DNA from: Sediminibacterium sp.
GTDB lineage: Bacteria > Bacteroidota > Bacteroidia > Chitinophagales > Chitinophagaceae
DNA: 13,413 nucleotides
Assembly: GCA_028288645.1 (NCBI GenBank)
Contig: JAQBNJ010000522.1
Coordinates: 1-13,413, forward strand
Direction of reading: 5' to 3'
Within the stretch, counting starts at the first letter, position 1, and every line of letters starts with the position of its first letter. Positions 1 to 6,996 of this stretch are shown here, in pieces. Under the pieces are notes generated by a model that saw nothing but the letters and a program-made list of their open reading frames with translations, had not been told where the DNA came from and ran no database searches. The translations under genes and the position numbers were made by a program.

Positions 1-753
1 CTGTTCCACCTCAGTTTTTATGGGCTGCTGGCAATGACCCTTATTTTCATCGGCTTTACCTGTATCATCATCCGCCAGAATTTCCGGTTACGCAAAAAAA
101 ATTATGAACAGGTTGCAATCTTAAACAGGGAACTGGAAACAAGGGTTGAAGAAAAAATAAAAGAGATCATTGAACAGGAAAAAAGATACCATGCCGTGCT
201 CGATCAAATGATGGAAGGTGCACAGATCATCAGCCGCGGCTGGCGATATGTTTATATCAATGAAGCCGCAGCCAGGCAAACCCGTTTTCCTGTCAGTGAA
301 CTGGTCGGCCACACCATGATGGAAAAACACCCCGGTATCGAACATACCGATCTTTTTAAAAAACTTGAAGAGTGCATGAAAGGAGAGTGTTACCAGTTAA
401 TGGAAACTGAATTTATTTTCCCCGATGGCTCAAAGGGGTACTACCAGCTTAGTATCCAGCCTGTGCCGGAAGGTATTTTTATTTTGTCGATGGATATATC
501 GGAGCGTAAAAAAGGAGAGCAGCAAAACGTCACTCATATAAAGGAACTGGAAGAGATTTTATTTAAACTATCCCATGAAGTAAGGCACCCTGTATCCAAC
601 ATCCTTGGTGTCGCAGAGCTGTTCGCGCAGAAACTGGTTTCACCTGAAGATTCGCAAACGCTGGTTGATTCCATGAAACAATCCGCCATTATTTTAGACG
701 GGTACGTGCGTGAACTTTCCGTGTTTGTCAATTCTCTGAAACTTAAAAAGTAG
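1..753 (+). CDS. PAS-domain histidine-kinase-like protein lacking an ATPase domain (5' end outside window)
   Basis: The reading frame is open from base 1, so the N-terminus lies outside the window; the first ATG inside it (34) falls within a membrane helix and is probably not the start. Numbered from that Met, the visible protein has the end of a transmembrane segment (to about residue 13), a charged coiled-coil linker (20-55), one PAS domain (about 55-158, containing VYINEAAARQ and closing with MDISERKK), and a HisKA-type dimerisation helix with the H-box LSHEVRHPVSN (His181). The protein ends 58 residues after that His at a clean stop, with no N, G1 or G2 box. It can therefore be phosphorylated in principle but cannot bind ATP itself. 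It may be phosphorylated by a partner kinase, or it may be a truncated kinase gene. The domain calls are solid; the role is inferred. Confidence 0.88.
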   Translation: MFHLSFYGLLAMTLIFIGFTCIIIRQNFRLRKKNYEQVAILNRELETRVEEKIKEIIEQEKRYHAVLDQMMEGAQIISRGWRYVYINEAAARQTRFPVSELVGHTMMEKHPGIEHTDLFKKLEECMKGECYQLMETEFIFPDGSKGYYQLSIQPVPEGIFILSMDISERKKGEQQNVTHIKELEEILFKLSHEVRHPVSNILGVAELFAQKLVSPEDSQTLVDSMKQSAIILDGYVRELSVFVNSLKLKK

Positions 754-760
754 ACTTTTA

Positions 761-786
761 AAACAACGGGAATGTTTCCGTTGTTT
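761..786 (+). terminator. Hairpin just after the PAS/HisKA gene
   Basis: A perfect 9-bp stem (AAACAACGG with CCGTTGTTT) encloses an 8-nt loop and starts 7 nt after the stop codon at 753. The 3' arm is T-rich, but no long T-run follows, so this is a modest intrinsic terminator or an mRNA 3' stabiliser. Confidence 0.5.
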
Positions 787-847
787 GGTAACCCACAGAT
801 ATCCGATATTGCACCTATGTCAAAAGCATCCGTTATCATCCCGGTCA

Positions 848-943
848 AACTTTGTTATTCCCATATCGGCGGACTTTTATGCAGTTAACGAATCTGCCAT
901 TCAACAGTATGGCTATACGGAAGGAATGCCGGATATATTCTAA
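848..943 (+). pseudogene. PAS-domain remnant
   Basis: This stretch reads, in one frame, FYAVNESAIQQYGYT followed by GMPDIF and a stop (941-943). That is the conserved helix-rich part of a PAS domain of the form F-x-x-V-N-x-x-A-x-x-x-Y-G-Y. There is no start codon or domain upstream in the frame, and the reading ends where the rest of the PAS core should begin. It is best explained as debris of a sensor-kinase gene that once stood between the two neighbouring genes. The match is short (about 25 residues), so chance is not excluded. Confidence 0.45.
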
Positions 944-948
944 CATAC

Positions 949-1281
949 ATGCGAGTAGCTAATATCCTGTTTACGTTTTTAATCGTCACACCTTTGCATG
1001 ACTTAATGCTAAACATATCCATCACTTTATTCTGGACATGCATAGTTGTGGTCACGGTTTTTATCTTCAAGACAAAACTTCATTTATTTAAGTTCCTTTG
1101 TGTTATTTGTCTTCTGATCTTTTATTACAGTATCTATTCATGGGCCACCAACGATTGGGATGTATTGCCCACCATGCAGAAAGTGAATTTTATTAATTTA
1201 ACGTCATTGATTTTAGGGCTTGAATATTTTACCAAACAAAAAGATTTTGCGCATATTAAGGTAAGAAGCCATAAAAAATAA
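949..1281 (+). CDS. Small hydrophobic membrane protein, unknown function
   Basis: This 110-residue protein has three or four predicted membrane segments (about 2-17, 21-40, 46-64 and 81-95) and a basic C-terminal tail ending VRSHKK. A loop between the last two segments contains the polar stretch NDWDVLPTMQKVNF, whose LPxxQK pattern resembles small Bacteroidota membrane proteins I recall only vaguely; I cannot name a family. The ATG at 949 is the first in the frame and no Shine-Dalgarno is seen, as is usual for this phylum. It sits alone between the PAS remnant and the barrel gene, with no clear partner. Its hydrophobic segments separated by charged loops argue for a real gene rather than a random frame. 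Confidence 0.6.
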   Translation: MRVANILFTFLIVTPLHDLMLNISITLFWTCIVVVTVFIFKTKLHLFKFLCVICLLIFYYSIYSWATNDWDVLPTMQKVNFINLTSLILGLEYFTKQKDFAHIKVRSHKK

Positions 1282-1446
1282 GCAACGAAAGCCAACATGG
1301 GTTTTCTTCAGTCTGCGATTTTATTATGTATTCAGAAATTTAGCGCCTTTGGTGTTACCGGTAATGGGCATCATCAAGAACGGCTACTTCAGAATCCATA
1401 CAGAATGTGACGGTAGTTTCGCACTGCATTTTTAAGCACTAATGTA

Positions 1447-3912
1447 ATGAAAGGGTATGTTTTATTGATTTTAGTATGGGCACTTGCAAATAATTCTTTT
1501 TCCCAATCCAAAGCAAACGGCAGGATCAACGGAAAAATTATTGACGGGGCTACACAGAAAGCTGTCGAATATGCAACCATTACTGTGATGGATGCAAAAG
1601 GCAAAGCAGTAAATGGAACGGTGACAGACCTGAAAGGTTTATTTGAGGTTAACAATGTCCCTCCAGGTACCTATACAGTTGTAGTTGATTTTATTGGCTA
1701 CACACCGGTAAAAAAAGAAAATATAATAGTTATCGATGGTAAGCCATCTGTTGCACTTGGTACGATCTCATTGATCGCTGGCAAGGAAACACTGACCTCG
1801 GTTACGGTTACTTCCAAAGCACCGATCATTGAAAATAAAATTGACAAGATTGTTTACAATGCTGCCAATGATGTGACTTCGCAAGGTGGCGTTGCGCTTG
1901 ATGTATTAAAAAAAGTTCCGCAGGTAACAGTAGATATTGACGGTAACGTCGAACTACAGGGTAATTCCAGCATCCGGTTTTTGATCAATGGCAAACCCTC
2001 CGGCGTATTTGGTAATAATTTAGCCGACGCACTGGCATCTATACCTGCAAGCCAAATCAAGAGCATTGAAGCCATTACGAGTCCCGGCGCAAAATACGAT
2101 GCGCAGGGAACGGGCGGCATTATCAATATTATCTTAAAAGACAGTAAAGTGCAGGGATATAATGGCAGCGTCAATCTAAGCGTCGGTACAAGGTTGGAAA
2201 ACGGATCAGTGAACCTGAACGTAAGACACGGCAATTTTGGCGTAAATGCTTTTTTCAGCGGTAACGCCCAACTGTCTTCGCATACCCCTGCTATGCAGGA
2301 CAGAACATCCCAGGACACCTTAGCCAAACAAACGACCCGTTTTTTACAAGATGGATACAGTGATTTCGAAAGAAATGGTTACCAGTCCGGGTTAGGCTTT
2401 GATTGGGGCATCACGAAAAAAGATAACCTCAGCGGCTCATTCGGTTACAATCATTTTCACAATAGCGGAACGGGTATTACTTTACAAAACCAGGTAACGT
2501 TCGATAACGCAAGTCTTCCCATTTCCAATATTTCCAATTCGCGTAATTCACTAAGCAGTTCCGGAACACACTCCTTTGACTGGAGCCTTAACTACAAAAA
2601 GAAATTTAAAAAGGACGGGCAGGAACTGGAGCTTCAATACAACGCAAGTTTTGGTGTTCCTAATTCTAATTACTCGCAGGCACAAACCTATACCGGTCAG
2701 GTATCTCCTTATACGGGAACCACCAGTAATAATCCGGGCAAAGACAGGGAGACTGAGATAGCCATTGACTATACACATCCATTGAATGAAGATTTTATTT
2801 TGGAAACAGGTGTGAAAACCGTTTTGCAAAATATTTTTAGCCAGGCTGACGTATTGAAATTAAACACACTCACCAATCAATATGCAAAAGATCCTGCGCA
2901 ATCCTACCAATTGAATTATGACAGGAAAGTGTATGCGGCGTACATATCGACGTCTTTTTCCATTGATAAATTTATTAACATTAAAACAGGATTACGTCTT
3001 GAACATACAGATACGAAGATCGATTTCCCGAATACTTTTATCCCCTCCTATAATTCCTGGGTGCCATCTGTTGTTTTATCGCACAATTTCGAAAATGGCA
3101 GATCACTTAAACTCGCTTACAGCCACAGGATAGAGCGGCCTGATTATAGAGAGATCAATCCATTTGTGAATCTTGCCGATCCCTATAACATCAGCACAGG
3201 TAACCCTTTGCTGCAGCCAGAACTTGGAAATAATTTTGAACTTGGGTTTAATAAGAATTTTGACGGCGGCGGGAGTATTTATATTTCATTGGTATCAAGA
3301 TTCAACAGCAATGATATCAAACCTTACACGGTGTTCTATCCTTCTTATAAGATCGGCGATTCAATTTATTCGAACGTGTCCGTATCCAACCGGCAGAACA
3401 TCGGATTGGAAAACAGGACGGGTATCAGCATCTCAGGTTCTATACCGGTAACCAAGCAACTTTCACTGCGCACGAATATATTTATGTCGAACCGGCGCGT
3501 GGTAAATGAACTGAGCGCCAACCATGTGACCAATGGTTTTGATGCGCGTTTTAACCTGAATGCAACTTACCAGTTGCCCCGCAATCTTGTATTGGAAGGA
3601 TTTGGTAATTATAATACCGCCGTAAATAATATCCAGGGAAAGCAACCACAATTCTTCGCTTACACATTTGCTTTACGCAAGTTTTTCCTGAATAAAAAAG
3701 TGAGCTTCGGTTTTACTGCCACCAATCCATTCAGCCAATATATTCAACAGGTAACAACGACTACCACGCCTAACTACTATTCTTACAATCTTCGCCAGGT
3801 TCCTTACCGTTCTTTTGGCATCAGCCTGAGTTATAAATTTGGAAAACTGGAGTTTAAAAAGGCTAAAGAAGATGATAATAATTTCCTGAATAATCCACCG
3901 CAAGGCAATTAA
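1447..3912 (+). CDS. Outer-membrane beta-barrel receptor with carboxypeptidase-regulatory N-terminus (TonB-receptor-like)
   Basis: The protein has 821 residues, the usual size for the Bacteroidota outer membrane beta-barrel family (OMP_b-brl_3 type). A signal peptide (1-20, ending NNSFSQ) is followed by a carboxypeptidase-regulatory-like Ig-type domain (about 26-112, with GLFEVNNVPPGTY and FIGYTPV) and a plug domain (about 130-232, with VPQVTVDIDGNVELQG and the typical SPGAKYDAQGTGGIINII). The rest is a long transmembrane barrel with alternating aromatic strands, for example SYSHRIERPDYREINPF-like turns at about 560-575. A charged, Asn-rich tail follows the last strand, so it does not end in the classic terminal Phe. 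It probably takes up a bulky ligand across the outer membrane with TonB, but no SusD-like partner or sigma/anti-sigma pair is adjacent and the substrate cannot be read from the sequence. The ATG at 1447 gives an intact signal peptide. Confidence 0.93.
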   Translation: MKGYVLLILVWALANNSFSQSKANGRINGKIIDGATQKAVEYATITVMDAKGKAVNGTVTDLKGLFEVNNVPPGTYTVVVDFIGYTPVKKENIIVIDGKPSVALGTISLIAGKETLTSVTVTSKAPIIENKIDKIVYNAANDVTSQGGVALDVLKKVPQVTVDIDGNVELQGNSSIRFLINGKPSGVFGNNLADALASIPASQIKSIEAITSPGAKYDAQGTGGIINIILKDSKVQGYNGSVNLSVGTRLENGSVNLNVRHGNFGVNAFFSGNAQLSSHTPAMQDRTSQDTLAKQTTRFLQDGYSDFERNGYQSGLGFDWGITKKDNLSGSFGYNHFHNSGTGITLQNQVTFDNASLPISNISNSRNSLSSSGTHSFDWSLNYKKKFKKDGQELELQYNASFGVPNSNYSQAQTYTGQVSPYTGTTSNNPGKDRETEIAIDYTHPLNEDFILETGVKTVLQNIFSQADVLKLNTLTNQYAKDPAQSYQLNYDRKVYAAYISTSFSIDKFINIKTGLRLEHTDTKIDFPNTFIPSYNSWVPSVVLSHNFENGRSLKLAYSHRIERPDYREINPFVNLADPYNISTGNPLLQPELGNNFELGFNKNFDGGGSIYISLVSRFNSNDIKPYTVFYPSYKIGDSIYSNVSVSNRQNIGLENRTGISISGSIPVTKQLSLRTNIFMSNRRVVNELSANHVTNGFDARFNLNATYQLPRNLVLEGFGNYNTAVNNIQGKQPQFFAYTFALRKFFLNKKVSFGFTATNPFSQYIQQVTTTTTPNYYSYNLRQVPYRSFGISLSYKFGKLEFKKAKEDDNNFLNNPPQGN

Positions 3913-3913
3913 T

Positions 3914-3940
3914 AAAAAAGGTGACCCGATTGGGGCCACC
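3914..3940 (-). terminator. Intrinsic terminator of the PepSY-like gene, in the convergent gap
   Basis: Read on the - strand, GGTGGCCC pairs with GGGTCACC (8 bp including one G-U) around a short loop and is followed directly by six T. It begins 31 nt beyond the stop of the PepSY-like gene. The hairpin starts only 8 nt after the stop of the convergent barrel gene, so it may stop both transcripts, although the + side has an A-C mismatch and no T-run. Confidence 0.82.
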
Positions 3941-3971
3941 TCCAAAACCAACGTGCATATGAAAAACAGTT

Positions 3972-4403
3972 TTAGTCTTCTTTGATAAAATTTCCTTTTT
4001 CATCAAAGATCAGGTCTTTGCCTTTGATCTCGGCTTCAAACATATGTTTACCTGATGCGTCAGTTAATTTGCCGGCTTCTATGATCTTTGCACCCTTGTA
4101 ATGCAGCTTTACATACGGTGCAACACTTGCAGGCAATTGCGATATAGGTATTGCCTGTACCAGTTCTACAAATGCGCCTGCAGGCGTAAATACAGCCGAA
4201 TTATCTTCGCCGGATTTTCCGCCCCAGTTTGCTTCAAAATTTCCTTTTTCTTTTTCCCAGCTTACTTTAGAGGCAGCCGGATATTTTTTAGCCAAAGCGG
4301 TTTTTACAACAGCAGGAACATCTTTTTCTTTGAGATCCTGGGCAATGGTGATTCCTGCAAACAGAACCGAGCCAAGTAAAACTGCCAAGATTGTCTTTTT
4401 CAT
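3972..4403 (-). CDS. PepSY-like periplasmic protein (DUF2874 type)
   Basis: This 143-residue protein has a clear signal peptide (MKKTILAVLLGSVLFAGITIA, cleaved about 21/22). The mature part carries two PepSY-like halves. The first is about residues 28-75, with the hallmark VPAVVKTALAKKYPAASKV followed by WEKEKGNFEA; the second is about 92-140, with LPASVAPYVKLHYKGAKI and a FDEKGNFI end. This pattern matches the putative PepSY-like or beta-lactamase-inhibitor-like family of Bacteroidota, small periplasmic proteins whose function is largely unknown. It lies 87 bp behind the PAP2 gene on the same strand, with a weak 6-bp hairpin (4430-4449) in the gap, so it may be read from its own promoter as well as by read-through. 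A strong terminator follows it. The family call is firm; no function is claimed. Confidence 0.9.
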   Translation of the reverse strand: MKKTILAVLLGSVLFAGITIAQDLKEKDVPAVVKTALAKKYPAASKVSWEKEKGNFEANWGGKSGEDNSAVFTPAGAFVELVQAIPISQLPASVAPYVKLHYKGAKIIEAGKLTDASGKHMFEAEIKGKDLIFDEKGNFIKED

Positions 4404-4490
4404 ATAATTTGTTTTTTAATGATTAATGGACTCAAGTTACTGGTTGAGTTTGTAGACATTCTGAATATTGCTTAGTAAATAAAGGAATAT

Positions 4491-5177
4491 CTATTCCGGG
4501 ACGTGTACGGGCACTTTTCTTTTAAAAATATGTTTACGCACCCAGGGATACATAAGGTTGGCAGCTCTTGCAGAAAATATCCCTATTCCCGCACCGGCAA
4601 TTACATCTCCAAACCAATGGGCATTGTTATATAGCCGTAAGTAGGCTGTAAGACCTGCCACAGCATATCCGCCGATTCCATACCATGATGATACTTTCGC
4701 ATATTCCATGCGTAACAATTCTGCCGATGCAAATGCAACAGCCACATGGTTCGAGGGGAATGAATAATTATCCGAATGATCAGGACGCTCTTCATGTGTG
4801 ATTCTTTTCAAGGCGAAGGCGGCTACCGTTTCTCCACCGCCTGCCATTGCATCAATCAGCAGCCTGTCAAACAGGCGATGTTCTCCCTTAACACCTATTA
4901 TACTAAAAACATGGCCGGCCAAAGCAGGGACATATTGCAGGTAATCGTCAATATTTGTGTGATGAGAGGTTGGCGCCATTGTATTACGCTGAACGAAAAC
5001 ATTAAGATCCTTTAAAGGCTGCAACGATAATGACGCAACACTATATACGATAGCTGTTGCCGGTAATATAAATTGCCTGGCAGGTTTTTTTGCATGAAAA
5101 GCAGTATCCTGTGCTGTCACAGGAGAACAAAGCACAATAATAAAAATAAACAAACCGATTTGCCTCCGTGTATTCAT
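4491..5177 (-). CDS. Exported PAP2-family phosphatase (lipid or acid phosphatase type)
   Basis: This 228-residue protein begins with a signal peptide or anchor helix (about 5-23, ending VTAQ). All three signature blocks of the PAP2 / vanadium haloperoxidase superfamily are present: K124-x6-R131-P132, PSNH at 141-144 (catalytic acid-base His144), and R181-x5-H187-x3-D191 (His187 is the nucleophile). The usual PSGH reads PSNH here. Between the blocks are hydrophobic helices (YGIGGYAVAGLTAYL, FGDVIAGAGIGIFSA), as in membrane PAP2 enzymes. The active site should face the periplasm and remove phosphate from a lipid phosphate, undecaprenyl pyrophosphate or a soluble ester; the substrate cannot be decided. 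It starts 26 bp after the stop of the beta-propeller gene, which suggests one transcript. Confidence 0.92.
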   Translation of the reverse strand: MNTRRQIGLFIFIIVLCSPVTAQDTAFHAKKPARQFILPATAIVYSVASLSLQPLKDLNVFVQRNTMAPTSHHTNIDDYLQYVPALAGHVFSIIGVKGEHRLFDRLLIDAMAGGGETVAAFALKRITHEERPDHSDNYSFPSNHVAVAFASAELLRMEYAKVSSWYGIGGYAVAGLTAYLRLYNNAHWFGDVIAGAGIGIFSARAANLMYPWVRKHIFKRKVPVHVPE

Positions 5178-5203
5178 GTGAACAGTAACTCTAAAAATTC
5201 TGG

Positions 5204-6196
5204 TTAATTCATTTTATAAACCAGCACCGAAAAACTGCCTGGTATTGCTTTACGATTTGCATCCATATCCACCACACTCAAATAGATCTTATGTGTATTG
5301 GCATCGAGGGCAAGCGTTTTGGCACGAACTTGTGTTGCAAGCGTTTGCACTAATGTATAGGCGTCGTTTGAATCCTGGTGAAAGATCGTTGTTGTTGCAT
5401 CACCATTGGAACAAAAAACAAGTTTTGTTGCCGGGTCATAGGCTACCGCATCCACACCTGCGCCTATCGATAGTGTTGTGATCACTTTACCGCTTACTTC
5501 ATCCACTACGCTCATTCCTTTGTTTTCACGGCAAACAGTAAAAAGCCGTTTGTTCTTTGCATCAAGTGCCAAACCGGTAGGGGCGCCGCAGGGAGATAAC
5601 GGATAATTACGAATTACTTTCAATGTCTTTGCATCAATTACATTCAGGCTGTTCTTGTCTTCCAGGTTATTATAGATGAGGCCATGCCCATCGGGCACAG
5701 CGAACTCAGGGCCACCGCCAAGATCAACTGTCCCGGTTTGTTTTAGATTAACAGCATCTATCACAGAAGCATTTTTACTTTCGCCGTTAAAAGAAAATAC
5801 CTGTTTGGAAAAAGCATCGTACATAATTGCATCGGGGCCATTACCACTGACAGGAATGGTGGCGATCTTCTCAAATGTTTTCAGATCAAAAGCAACCACT
5901 GAATTTCCTCTTCCATCACTGATAAAGCCACGGTTGAGGTCATTGGCAATAGCAATGCCATGAACACCTTTCATATCGGCGATGGTTCCAACCAATTTTT
6001 CTGTTGCAAGGTCTATCACGTTCACTGCCGTGCCATGGGAAACATATAATTTATTATTGACCGCATCAATAGAAAGATAATCATAACCGCCATCGCCGGG
6101 AAGCGCGATCTTTTTATCGAAACTATAATTTTTAGGTTGTGCCTGCGCCGTTAATGTCAGTAATGCGAAGCAGGTAAAAAGAATGGCATTCTTCAT
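5204..6196 (-). CDS. Exported YVTN/YncE-like beta-propeller protein
   Basis: The chosen start (ATG at 6196) gives 330 residues beginning MKNAILFTCFALLTLTAQAQ, a clean signal peptide. An in-frame Met 14 codons upstream (6238) would put non-signal residues in front and is less likely. The mature protein is a series of about seven blades with repeated patterns of the type D-x-x-x-x-K-L-Y-V-S and V-V/I-D-x-x-T/S-x-K-x-x-x-T-I, for example NKLYVSHGTAVNVIDLATEK, NSVVAFDLKTFEKIATIPVS and GMSVVDEVSGKVITTLSIG. Proteins of this kind (lactonase-like, cytochrome cd1 propeller fold) are usually periplasmic. Some bind metal or ligands and many have no known activity; I see no heme or catalytic signature. 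It is the first gene of a likely operon with the PAP2 phosphatase. AT-rich DNA upstream has near matches (TACATTTA) to the -7 box, but none is convincing. Confidence 0.9.
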   Translation of the reverse strand: MKNAILFTCFALLTLTAQAQPKNYSFDKKIALPGDGGYDYLSIDAVNNKLYVSHGTAVNVIDLATEKLVGTIADMKGVHGIAIANDLNRGFISDGRGNSVVAFDLKTFEKIATIPVSGNGPDAIMYDAFSKQVFSFNGESKNASVIDAVNLKQTGTVDLGGGPEFAVPDGHGLIYNNLEDKNSLNVIDAKTLKVIRNYPLSPCGAPTGLALDAKNKRLFTVCRENKGMSVVDEVSGKVITTLSIGAGVDAVAYDPATKLVFCSNGDATTTIFHQDSNDAYTLVQTLATQVRAKTLALDANTHKIYLSVVDMDANRKAIPGSFSVLVYKMN

Positions 6197-6403
6197 AAGT
6201 TTAATTTGAACTAAATGTAAATGTAAATTCTGTAACAATTATGTGAGCCTGGTTTTTTATCATTGCTGATTACTCATTCTGTATAGATTCTGTGGGAACG
6301 GTTATCAAATCATTACCGAATAGTTATGATAATAATAACAATTAAAAACAGAAGTATATTCTTATAAATAATTCTGTGTTTTGCGATTATTAAAACCCAA
6401 GAC

Positions 6404-6777
6404 ATGCTTCTGTTCCAAAACCTAATGCTAAAGAAGACCTTTCTTCTTTTACTTTTCCTGCTAACGTTTCTTTTTCATTCGCCCAGCATATAAAAGGTAA
6501 AGTGGTAGATGCCAATACCCGCGAACCCCTTGTTGGCGCTACTGCAAAACTGGGTGATGTCAAAACGATGGTGTTTGTAAAACTGGATGGTACTTTTCTT
6601 TTTTCAAAACAGAAACCGGGTACTTACAAAATAAGTGTCAGTTATGAAGGGTATAAAAAATTGATGGAGAAAATGGTTACCGTTTCAGAAAGCGGAACAC
6701 AAACGGTTGATTTCAATTTAGAATCTCTTACAACAGAACTTACTGGAATTCAGTGTTTGTTTTATCGCTTTGTTTGA
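6404..6777 (+). pseudogene. Frameshifted, truncated N-terminus of a TonB-receptor-type protein
   Basis: Two frames together make one recognisable protein start. From ATG 6404 (or 6425) the frame reads MLKKTFLLLLFLLTFLF, a textbook signal peptide, and then reaches a stop at 6494. One frame over, the sequence continues FAQHIKGKVVDANTREPLVG and on to YKISVSYEGYKKL, a carboxypeptidase-regulatory-like domain of about 80 residues (also open from GTG 6502). Adding a single T to the TTTTT run at 6471-6475 would join the two exactly at a signal-peptidase site (SFAQ). The domain then ends in unrelated residues (QCLFYRFV) and a stop at 6777, with no plug or barrel. It is therefore doubly broken, unless the T-run is a sequencing error; even then only about 117 residues would remain. 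Confidence 0.75.
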
Positions 6778-6797
6778 CGATTGTTTGACAATAGGCT

Positions 6798-6829
6798 AAA
6801 AATACAAAACCCGCCGAAGCGGATTTTGT
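6798..6829 (-). terminator. Intrinsic terminator of the tRNA-Leu unit
   Basis: On the - strand, ACAAAATCCGC pairs with GCGGGTTTTGT (11 bp, one G-U) around a TTCG tetraloop closed by C-G, an exceptionally stable loop in RNA. A run of five T follows after one base. It begins 24 nt past the tRNA 3' end. A smaller 7-bp hairpin (6833-6849) lies between tRNA and terminator and probably belongs to the trailer. Confidence 0.85.
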
Positions 6830-6852
6830 CTAACTGATTGAAAATCAGTATG

Positions 6853-6934
6853 TGCGGATGACAGGGGTCGAACCTGCATGCCTTACGGCGCCAGATCCTA
6901 AGTCTGGTACGTCTGCCAATTTCGCCACATCCGC
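6853..6934 (-). tRNA. tRNA-Leu (anticodon UAG)
   Basis: The 82-nt - strand sequence folds as a class II tRNA. The acceptor stem is GCGGATG with CATCCGC and discriminator A. The D arm contains AAATTGGCAG, and the anticodon stem CCAGA/TCTGG encloses loop CTTAGGA with anticodon TAG (6898-6900). The long variable arm is closed by GCC/GGC around GTAA, and the T arm is GCAGG TTCGACC CCTGT. The variable arm and anticodon identify leucine (CUN codons). The 3' CCA is not encoded (the next bases are CA, T), so it must be added after transcription. Confidence 0.97.
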
Positions 6935-6943
6935 GGTGGGGCG

Positions 6944-6951
6944 CAAAAATA
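6944..6951 (-). promoter_or_regulatory. Promoter -7 box of tRNA-Leu
   Basis: TATTTTTG on the - strand matches the Bacteroidota housekeeping -7 consensus TAnnTTTG exactly and ends 9 bp before the tRNA 5' end. A good -33 TTG is not seen; the region at the expected distance reads CTGTA. The box lies between the terminator of the histidine kinase gene and the tRNA, so the tRNA has its own start. Confidence 0.6.
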
Positions 6952-6962
6952 GGGGATTTGTG

Positions 6963-6996
6963 AAAAATACAGCAGGTTTTTATCAGTTAAAACCTG
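6963..6996 (-). terminator. Terminator overlapping the 3' end of the histidine kinase gene
   Basis: On the - strand, CAGGTTTT pairs perfectly with AAAACCTG around an 8-nt loop; the stop codon of the kinase (6987-6989) lies at the loop and stem edge. Five T follow after a 5-nt spacer. This separates the kinase transcript from the tRNA promoter just beyond. Confidence 0.6.

Noticed and set aside
816..887. Short frame beginning MSKASVIIPVK, like the start of a family 2 glycosyltransferase
   Set aside because: Only 23 codons, and the resemblance ends after about ten residues. It overlaps the PAS remnant in another frame and is most likely chance.
1263..1435. Open frame without a start, ending GYFRIHTECDGSFALHF just before the barrel gene
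   Set aside because: It has no start codon beyond a 23-codon ATG version (1364-1435), no recognisable domain, and overlaps the end of the small membrane gene. It might be a remnant or leader peptide, but nothing supports either.
1854..2327. 157-codon open frame opposite the barrel gene
   Set aside because: It lies wholly antisense to the plug and early barrel region of a well-supported gene; its residues look like a shadow frame.
4430..4449. Terminator between the PAP2 and PepSY-like genes
   Set aside because: The stem is only ACTCAA with TTGAGT (6 bp) and no T-run follows on the - strand, so it is too weak to call.
6471..6475. Programmed -1 frameshift at the T-run of the receptor fragment
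   Set aside because: The local sequence does not form a canonical slippery heptamer, a five-T run is short for slippage, and the product would still be a truncated domain. Decay or a sequencing error is simpler.
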